Origin: Acidobacteriota bacterium
GTDB lineage: Bacteria > Acidobacteriota > Blastocatellia > Pyrinomonadales > Pyrinomonadaceae
Direction: 5' to 3'
DNA length: 8,211 nt
Assembly (NCBI GenBank): GCA_020201365.1
Contig: JAIVGV010000128.1
Span: forward strand, 1-8,211
Shown here: positions 1 through 4,978 of the stretch, piece by piece
Position numbering within the stretch: position 1 is the first letter of the stretch
Layout: every line of letters starts with the position of its first letter
Translations under genes and position numbers: made by a program
Notes under the pieces: generated by a model
The model's input: the letters and a program-made list of their open reading frames with translations, nothing else
Database searches by the model: none
What the model was told of the DNA's origin: nothing

Positions 1-395
1 GTGTTGACCGTGTTGCCGTCAGACGTCTGGAAGGAGGCGGTCTCCTTGATCTCTAGTGCTGAGCCATCCGCCGACCACTTCGTCGTGCGCTTGCCCTTCT
101 GCGAGTTGCCCATCATCTGCATGGTGAACTCGCCTTCCTTGCCGTCGGCGACGTAAGAGTCGTTCGAGGTGCGGTCGCCCTGCTGGGTCGTGATCTTGCG
201 CTCCACGTCGATCTTGTCGCCGTCCTGCTTGACGGTCAGGGTCTCGGCGTTGCAGCCGCGCTGACCGCACTCGCTCTTCGCCGTGTCGAGCGCCCACGTG
301 CCCGCGAAGTTGGGCTTCGCCGCCGCCGCGACCGACACCGCCACAAGGGCGAACGCCGCGAGCGCCGCGCCCGCAGCCGCAAACTTGCTTCTCAT
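1..395 (-). CDS. Small secreted protein with NFxGTW motif (3' end outside window)
   Basis: The reading frame opens with ATG at 395 and stays open for 131 codons to the left edge, so the C-terminus is missing. Residues 1-26 form a clear Sec signal peptide: Met-Arg-Ser-Lys, then a long Ala/Val/Leu stretch ending in an Ala run. The mature part begins near Lys27-Pro28-Asn29 and has the pattern N-F-A-G-T-W-x-L-D-x-x-K-S. This pattern is common at the start of small exported beta-rich (lipocalin-like) proteins annotated as hypothetical in Acidobacteriota; that is family recollection, not a search result. Two cysteines (about residues 43 and 48) flank a short loop and could form a disulfide after export. 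The rest is polar (Lys, Asp, Thr, Gln) with alternating residues typical of beta strands. An AAGGAG ribosome site precedes the start. No enzymatic motif is visible and the function is unknown. It is separated from serA by a terminator, so it is probably its own transcription unit. Confidence 0.82.
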   Translation of the reverse strand, partial: MRSKFAAAGAALAAFALVAVSVAAAAKPNFAGTWALDTAKSECGQRGCNAETLTVKQDGDKIDVERKITTQQGDRTSNDSYVADGKEGEFTMQMMGNSQKGKRTTKWSADGSALEIKETASFQTSDGNTVN

Positions 396-406
396 CTTTT
401 GAAACT

Positions 407-412
407 CTCCTT
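407..412 (-). promoter_or_regulatory. Shine-Dalgarno site of the secreted-protein gene
   Basis: AAGGAG on the minus strand lies 11 nt before the ATG at 395, inside an A-rich stretch that contrasts with the GC-rich surroundings. It is the clearest ribosome binding site in the window and fixes the start of the partial gene. No convincing -35/-10 pair was found between it and the upstream terminator. Confidence 0.7.
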
Positions 413-575
413 TTTTCGGGGAACTTAATTAGGATTCCGAGCAATCCGCCGGACGAGCAGTCGCGCGCCGCCGTTTGGCTCGACTGAGTGCGCGCGCCCC
501 GCCGGGGAAAGCCAGACAGACCGGGCGTCGCTCGGTGACAACACAGGAGACGCCAGCCGCGCCCCGGCGGTTACG

Positions 576-610
576 AAAAAAATTTTCCGCCGCCGCTAAC
601 GACGCGGAAA
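576..610 (-). terminator. Intrinsic terminator downstream of serA
   Basis: On the minus strand TTTCCGC (610-604) pairs perfectly with GCGGAAA (590-584) around a 13-nt loop. One A and then seven T residues follow (582-576). The hairpin begins about 20 nt after the serA stop, so it most likely ends the serA transcript. The 7-bp stem is modest, but the T7 run in such GC-rich DNA is striking. Its upstream arm is also the downstream arm of another hairpin at 603-625, so the two cannot form together. Confidence 0.7.
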
Positions 611-625
611 GGCTGGGTTTCCGCG
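603..625 (-). other. Competing 8-bp hairpin just after the serA stop
   Basis: CGCGGAAA (625-618) and TTTCCGCG (610-603) form a perfect 8-bp stem around a 7-nt loop, starting 5 nt past the serA TAA. No T-run follows directly, so it is not itself a good terminator. Because it uses the same 610-604 segment as the T7-tailed terminator, it would act as an anti-terminator if it formed first. It may equally be a simple 3'-end stabilising structure. Confidence 0.5.
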
Positions 626-630
626 GGCTT

Positions 631-2226
631 TTACAGGTCGAGCTGGACGCGGCGCGCCGAGAAGACCTGACCCGTCGAGAGGATTTCGGCGAGCGTCTCG
701 TCGTCAACGCGCGCGTCCGTCTCGACGACGGCGATCGCCTCGCCGCCGCGCGTCCGTCGCCCCAGGTGGAAGCGGCTGATGTTGACGCCGCGCGCGCCGA
801 GGATCGTGCCGACGCGACCGATGACGCCGGGCACGTCGCGGCTGCGCGTGACGAGCACGTGACCCGCGGGCACGGCTTCGACGTGGAAGCCGTTGATCTC
901 CGTGATGCGCCCCTCGCCCACGCCGAACATCGCGCCCGCGACCGACTGCACGACCGAAGAAGTGGCGACGCGCGTCGCGATTGGCGGAGCCATCTCGCCC
1001 GCGCCCGCGTGCCGGTACGAGGTCGTCACCTTGATCCCGCGCTCCTCGGCGATCAGAAACGCGTTGACGACGTTGACGCGCGCGCTCATGTCGCGCAGCA
1101 GCCCGGCGAGAAACGCGCGCGTGACGGGCGCGGCGTCCGCCGAGGCCAGTTCGCCCGCGTATTCGAGCCGCACCTCGCGCACGGCTTCGTCAACCAACTG
1201 CGCCTGAAACCTGCCGAGCCTCTCGCCGAGCGTGAGGTAAGGTTGCAGCACGTTGAGCTCCTGCGCGCCGAGCGCGGGCGCGTTGACCGCCCCGCGCAGC
1301 GCGCCCGTCTCGAAGTAGTCGCGCATCTGCTCGGCGACCGTGACGGCGACGCCCTCTTGCGCTTCGACCGTCGAAGCGCCGAGGTGCGGCGTCGCGATGA
1401 CCGACTCCAGCGCGACGAGCGGGTGGTCGGCGGCGGGCGGCTCCTGCTCGAACACGTCGAGCGCCGCGCCCGCGATGCGCCCCTCCTTGAGCGCGTCGAA
1501 CAGCGCGCGCTCGTCAACGAGTCCGCCGCGCGCGCAGTTGATCACGCGCGCCTCCCTCTTCATCAATCCGATCTCGCGCGCGCCGATGATCCCGCGCGTC
1601 TCGGCGGTGAGCGGCGCGTGCACGGTGAGAAAGTCCGCTCTCTCGCAGACTTCGTCGAGCGGCGCGAACTCGATCTCGGTGTTCGCCAACTGCTCCGGCG
1701 CGACGAACGGATCGAAGGCGACGACCTTCATCTCGCACGCCAGCGCGCGGCTCGCCACCACGCGACCGATGCGCCCCAGCCCGACGACGCCCAGCGTCTT
1801 CCCGCGCAGCTCGACGCCGACGAACTTTTTGCGCTCCCACTTCCCCGCTCTCAAGCTCGCGTTCGCCTGCGGGACGCGGCGCGCGAGCGCGAGCAGCAGC
1901 GCGACCGTGTGCTCGGCGGTCGTCATCGTGTTGCCGTCCGGCGCGTTCATCACGATGACGCCGCGCGCCGTCGCCGCCGCCACGTCTATGTTGTCCACGC
2001 CGACGCCCGCGCGACCGACCGCGCGCAGGCGCGCGCCCGCGTCGAGAACTTCCGCCGTCACCTTGGTCTCGCTGCGCACGACGAGCCCGTCGTACTCGTG
2101 TATGACGGCGCGCAGCTCTTCGGGCTTGAGCCCCGTGCGCTTCTCGACGGCGAACCCCGCCGCGCGCAGCGGCTCAAGCCCGCTCTCGCTCACGTCGTCG
2201 GAGACCAGAATTTTAGCTGTTTCCAT
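631..2226 (-). CDS. serA: D-3-phosphoglycerate dehydrogenase
   Basis: Cytoplasmic NAD-dependent enzyme that oxidises 3-phosphoglycerate to 3-phosphohydroxypyruvate, the first step of serine synthesis. The 531-residue length fits the long, type 1 class. The N-terminal substrate-binding half contains VGRAGVGVDNID (70-81). The Rossmann nucleotide-binding domain has G149-x-G151-x-x-G154 and Asp172 for the NAD ribose. The catalytic set is visible as Arg233 in NCARGG, Glu262 in EQEPP and His281 in PHLGAST. Residues about 316-455 form the intervening (ASB) domain, and 456-531 an ACT domain with VPGVIGRVGTIL and GVNISRFHLGR, expected to bind serine for feedback control. The ATG at 2226 has no Shine-Dalgarno site upstream; instead a TATAAT box lies 10 nt before it, so translation is probably leaderless. 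The gene has its own promoter overlapping the preceding gene, and a terminator follows. Other 2-hydroxyacid dehydrogenases share the fold, but the ASB plus ACT arrangement makes SerA very likely. Confidence 0.97.
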   Translation of the reverse strand: METAKILVSDDVSESGLEPLRAAGFAVEKRTGLKPEELRAVIHEYDGLVVRSETKVTAEVLDAGARLRAVGRAGVGVDNIDVAAATARGVIVMNAPDGNTMTTAEHTVALLLALARRVPQANASLRAGKWERKKFVGVELRGKTLGVVGLGRIGRVVASRALACEMKVVAFDPFVAPEQLANTEIEFAPLDEVCERADFLTVHAPLTAETRGIIGAREIGLMKREARVINCARGGLVDERALFDALKEGRIAGAALDVFEQEPPAADHPLVALESVIATPHLGASTVEAQEGVAVTVAEQMRDYFETGALRGAVNAPALGAQELNVLQPYLTLGERLGRFQAQLVDEAVREVRLEYAGELASADAAPVTRAFLAGLLRDMSARVNVVNAFLIAEERGIKVTTSYRHAGAGEMAPPIATRVATSSVVQSVAGAMFGVGEGRITEINGFHVEAVPAGHVLVTRSRDVPGVIGRVGTILGARGVNISRFHLGRRTRGGEAIAVVETDARVDDETLAEILSTGQVFSARRVQLDL

Positions 2227-2236
2227 GAAGGGAGGG

Positions 2237-2265
2237 ATTATAGCGGTTCGCGGCGCGGGTGTCCC
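2237..2265 (-). promoter_or_regulatory. Sigma70-type promoter of serA
   Basis: On the minus strand a perfect TATAAT (2242-2237) is preceded by GGGACA (2265-2260), which matches four of six positions of TTGACA, with an ideal 17-nt spacer. A start point about 7 nt after the -10 box would fall near 2230, only a few bases before the serA ATG at 2226. The -35 element touches the stop codon of the upstream gene (2268-2266), so serA can be expressed apart from the rimO-pgpA cluster. Confidence 0.65.
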
Positions 2266-2853
2266 TCAATGGGCGTTGCCGCGCGCGGCGATGAGCGCGA
2301 GCCAGTCGAGCACCATGTCGGCGGCGGCTTCGCCCGCGTCTTCGGGGGTGGCGCGGACGACGTTCTCGTCGCCGTCGCGCGTGCGCGCGCCGCCCATCCC
2401 TTGGAAGTAAACTTTGCCGCGCGCCTTCACTTCGGCGGTGCGCGGCGCGAGGATCGAGTAGCGGACGATGAGGTCGAGTGAGTTGAAGATGACGCGCCCC
2501 TGCTGGAACGCGTCGCGATCAATTTCGAGCCAGACGACGTAGTTCTCCGCCTCGGCGCGCGCGCGCTTCTCCGCCTCCTCGTGCTTGACGAGGCCGAGCG
2601 AGTTCGTCTTCAGAGACTGACCGAGGCGCACGGCGAAACTGTTGAAGACCCGCGTCGCGTTCTCGGAACTCTTCTCGATGCGACCCGCGACGATCAGCTC
2701 GACGTGCGGCAGGTTCCGCCGCTTCGCAGCCTTCTCGGGCGGCGCGTCGGGCTTCGGCAGCTCGATGACCGGCGCGGGCGTCGGCGAAGCAGTCGGCTGC
2801 GTGCCGCGCCCCACGCGCCGGCCCGACTGCGCCTGCGCCGCGCCGCACAACAC
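2266..2853 (-). CDS. Unrecognised exported protein, start uncertain
   Basis: The frame ending at the TGA 2268-2266 encodes a protein I do not recognise. A hydrophobic segment (FEGVFAACAAVVLCGAAQAQ, ending near 2829) looks like a signal peptide with an AQA cleavage site. A Pro/Thr/Ala-rich linker follows, then a mixed alpha/beta domain of about 140 residues with a charged helix (HEEAEKRARAEAENY), a WLEID strand and a C-terminal helix (EAAADMVLDWLALIAA). The coordinates use the nearest in-frame standard start, GTG at 2853, giving 195 residues, but that cuts the signal peptide in half. No ATG, GTG or TTG exists in this frame between 2853 and codons more than 200 nt upstream inside pgpA. Real translation therefore probably begins near 2880-2910 at a non-standard codon, or arises by frameshift from pgpA, or the sequence has a small indel. 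The gene follows pgpA closely and is likely co-transcribed with it. Real coding potential is well supported; function is unknown. Confidence 0.7.
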   Translation of the reverse strand: MLCGAAQAQSGRRVGRGTQPTASPTPAPVIELPKPDAPPEKAAKRRNLPHVELIVAGRIEKSSENATRVFNSFAVRLGQSLKTNSLGLVKHEEAEKRARAEAENYVVWLEIDRDAFQQGRVIFNSLDLIVRYSILAPRTAEVKARGKVYFQGMGGARTRDGDENVVRATPEDAGEAAADMVLDWLALIAARGNAH

Positions 2854-2881
2854 GACCGCCGCGCACGCCGCGAAGACCCCT

Positions 2882-3529
2882 TCAAATGAGCGTCGCGATT
2901 GATGCGACGAGCGCGAGCAGCGCCGCCGCGTAAAGACCTGCGAGCACGTCGTCCGCCATGATGCCGAGCCCCGTCTCCAGCGCTTCGAGGCGGCGGACGG
3001 GGTACGGCTTCCAGATGTCGAACAGCCGGAACGCGACGAAGCCCGCGAAGATGAGCCACGCGGGCGCGCCCCACGGCACGAACAGGAAAGTGAGCAACTG
3101 CCCCGCGACTTCATCAATCACGACGATGCCGGGGTCTTTCTTCTTGATCAGCTTCTCCGTTCGCGTCGCCGCCCAGATGCCGACGAGCGTGACGGCGGCG
3201 ATCAGGAACAGCAGCGCCAGTGTTCGTAGCAGTCGGAACTGTTCCGCACCTGAGATCAGCACGACGGGCGCGCCGCCCCATAAAGTTCCGAGCCGGTGCG
3301 AGTCGTCGGCGAGCAGCACGTTCATCGCGCCGCCGAAGCCGACGTAAAGCGCCACGCCGACGAGCGAGCCCCACGTTCCGGGCGCGACGGGGATGAAGCC
3401 GACGCCGCACGTCGCGAGCGCGAGCGCGACGTAATCTGCGAACGTGCGCCTGCGCGCCGGGACGGCGATGTGCGTCGTCGCCTCGACCGCGGGGCTCAGC
3501 GTGTCGCTCGTCTCTTTGCCGGGCTTCAT
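2882..3529 (-). CDS. pgpA: Phosphatidylglycerophosphatase A
   Basis: Inner-membrane phosphatase that removes the phosphate from phosphatidylglycerophosphate to give phosphatidylglycerol. The 215-residue product has the family's N-terminal motif GVGFIPVAPGTWGS (42-55), the acidic stretch KDPGIVVIDEVAGQ (131-144, with Asp132, Asp139, Glu140) and FRLFDIWKPYPVRRLE (168-182), then GIMADDVLAGLYAA (189-202). These are the residues that coordinate metal and substrate in PgpA. Hydrophobic helices lie at about 101-121, 143-164 and 195-215. The N-terminal ~30 residues are a polar extension. I chose ATG at 3529, one base after the rimO stop (TGA at 3533-3531); an in-frame TTG at 3538 would add three residues and overlap rimO. 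The near-contact with rimO implies translational coupling in one transcript. The gene ends in AUU-UGA, and the downstream frame continues in +1 register. Confidence 0.96.
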   Translation of the reverse strand: MKPGKETSDTLSPAVEATTHIAVPARRRTFADYVALALATCGVGFIPVAPGTWGSLVGVALYVGFGGAMNVLLADDSHRLGTLWGGAPVVLISGAEQFRLLRTLALLFLIAAVTLVGIWAATRTEKLIKKKDPGIVVIDEVAGQLLTFLFVPWGAPAWLIFAGFVAFRLFDIWKPYPVRRLEALETGLGIMADDVLAGLYAAALLALVASIATLI

Positions 3530-3530
3530 G

Positions 3531-4880
3531 TCAGACAATCTCGCCGACGAGATCGTACTCGTGCGCGCCGGTGACGCGGACGTTGACGAAGTCGCCGGGC
3601 GCGGGCGCTAGACTCGCGGGCGCGTCGTTGATGAGCACGCAGCCGTCTATGTCGGGCGCCTGCCCCTCGGTGCGCCCCTGCCAGAGCAGGTCTGTCTCGG
3701 CGGACGCGCCCTCGAAGAGCACGCGCACTGTCTCACCGACGCGCGCGCGGTTACGTCTGCGCGAGATTCTCTTCTGCTCGCGCATGAGCGCGGCGCGGCG
3801 GCGTGCGGCGACTTTGGGATCAACTTTGTCGGGCAGCTCGAATGCGGGCGTGCCCTCCTCGTCCGAGTAGGTGAAGACTCCCACTCGGTCGAACTCGACG
3901 TTGCGGACGAACTTCATCAGTTCTTCAAAGTCCTCGTCGGTCTCGCCGGGGAATCCCGTGATGAAAGTGGTGCGAACCGTGATGCCTGTCACGCGCCGGC
4001 GCACGCGCCCGATCAGGCGTTCGAGGCTCGCGCGGTTTCCGCCGCGGCGCATGAGACGCAGGATTTTCTGCGAGGCGTGTTGTAGCGGAATGTCGAGGTA
4101 CTTGCAAGCCTTCGGCTCGGACGCCATCACGTCTAGAAATTTGTCGCTCACGTGCGTCGGGTAGGCGTACATCACGCGCACCCACTCGACGCCTTCGAGC
4201 CGCGCGAGTTCCCGCAGCAGATCGGCGAGCCCGTCACTGAGTCCCAAGTCTTCGCCGTAGCGCGAAGAGTCCTGCGCGACGAGCACCAACTCCTTGACGC
4301 CCTGCTCGACGAGAGAGCGCGCCTCGGCGACGACGGAGCCGAAGCGTCGGCTGCGGAAGTGACCGCGCATCTGCGGGATGAAGCAGAAGGCGCAGGGGCG
4401 GTCGCACCCCTCCGCGATCTTCACGTAGGCGAAGTGCGACGGCGTGGCGAGCACGCGCGGCGTTGACTCGTCGTAGAGGTAGGTCGCCGACTGGTTGCCG
4501 ATTGAGACGACGGGCAGGCTGCGCGCGTTGACGCGGCGGTCGGCGACTGTCGTGATGTCGTTGATCTGGTTCGTGCCGATGAAGGCGTCAACTTCGGGAA
4601 TCTCCGCGCGCAGCTCGTCTCGATACCGCTCGACGAGGCAGCCCGCGACGACGAGCCGCTTGCAGCGCCCTTCCGACTTCATCCGCGCGGCTTCGAGGAT
4701 CGCGTCGATTGACTCCCGCTTGGCGGAGTCAATGAAGCCGCAGGTGTTGACGACGAGCGTCTCGGCTTCCGTCTCGTCCGCCGTCAACTCGTAGCCTTCC
4801 TGCTTCAGACGCCCCATCATCACCTCGCTGTCAACGAGGTTCTTCGGGCAGCCCAGAGAGATGAATCCGACTTTCTTCAT
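3531..4880 (-). CDS. rimO: Ribosomal protein S12 methylthiotransferase (radical SAM)
   Basis: RimO adds a methylthio group to the conserved aspartate of ribosomal protein S12, using S-adenosylmethionine and two iron-sulfur clusters. The 449-residue protein starts MKKVGFISLGCPKNLVDSE. The N-terminal MTTase domain has the three cluster cysteines Cys11, Cys47 (VNTCGF) and Cys81 (VAGC). The radical SAM core has C159-x3-C163-x2-C166, followed by IPQMRGHFRSR. A TRAM domain occupies roughly 378-449. SLGCPKNLVDSEVMMG separates RimO from the tRNA-modifying relatives MiaB and MtaB. The frame stays open 15 codons further upstream to 4925, but those codons lie in the intergenic repeat, and family N-termini align with ATG 4880. 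No strong Shine-Dalgarno site precedes it. It heads the close rimO-pgpA cluster. Confidence 0.97.
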   Translation of the reverse strand: MKKVGFISLGCPKNLVDSEVMMGRLKQEGYELTADETEAETLVVNTCGFIDSAKRESIDAILEAARMKSEGRCKRLVVAGCLVERYRDELRAEIPEVDAFIGTNQINDITTVADRRVNARSLPVVSIGNQSATYLYDESTPRVLATPSHFAYVKIAEGCDRPCAFCFIPQMRGHFRSRRFGSVVAEARSLVEQGVKELVLVAQDSSRYGEDLGLSDGLADLLRELARLEGVEWVRVMYAYPTHVSDKFLDVMASEPKACKYLDIPLQHASQKILRLMRRGGNRASLERLIGRVRRRVTGITVRTTFITGFPGETDEDFEELMKFVRNVEFDRVGVFTYSDEEGTPAFELPDKVDPKVAARRRAALMREQKRISRRRNRARVGETVRVLFEGASAETDLLWQGRTEGQAPDIDGCVLINDAPASLAPAPGDFVNVRVTGAHEYDLVGEIV

Positions 4881-4896
4881 GCGCTTACTATTTTCG

Positions 4897-4978
4897 AGCG
4901 GCGAGTGACGAGTAACGAGTGGCAAGCAAAGCCATCTTGCCTGTCTTACTGGTCACCTGTCACTCGTCACCCGCCACT
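4897..4978. repeat. Inverted repeat built of 7-bp units
   Basis: The arms at 4897-4923 and 4952-4978 match in inverted orientation at 21 of 27 positions, and all six mismatches are transitions. Each arm is made of three tandem heptamers: GAGTRRC at 4903-4923, and the complement of a GRGTGAC-like unit at 4952-4972. The centre holds a perfect 6-bp stem, GGCAAG (4921-4926) with CTTGCC (4936-4941). The right arm overlaps the end of the transglutaminase-like gene: its last codons and TGA stop are repeat sequence. The left arm reaches almost to the rimO start. Elements of this look occur between genes in Acidobacteriota and resemble the short tandem heptamer repeats of cyanobacteria; this is recollection. 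It could fold as an RNA hairpin that weakens read-through into rimO. There is no T-run, so a classic terminator is unlikely. Confidence 0.75.

Noticed and set aside
536..541. TTGTCA as a -35 box for the secreted-protein gene
   Set aside because: The sequence 17 nt downstream (TGTCTG) matches the -10 consensus at only two positions, so no promoter is claimed.
475..2481. A 668-codon open frame on the plus strand opposite serA
   Set aside because: Its product is an Arg/Asp/Ala-rich low-complexity string with no domain; it exists because GC-rich serA codons leave few stops on the opposite strand. The minus-strand SerA has all catalytic motifs.
2693..3410. Overlapping minus-strand frames (2694-3074 and 3114-3410) and the upstream extension of the exported-protein frame to 3117
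   Set aside because: They are Arg-rich out-of-frame readings across pgpA, which has the full set of PgpA motifs.
4881..4925. Longer rimO start adding 15 residues
   Set aside because: The extra peptide (VTRHSPL-like) is translated heptamer repeat; the family N-terminus aligns with ATG 4880.
4903..4972. Heptamer units as a CRISPR-like array
   Set aside because: Units are 7 bp with no spacers, arranged as two inverted arms, and no cas genes are present.
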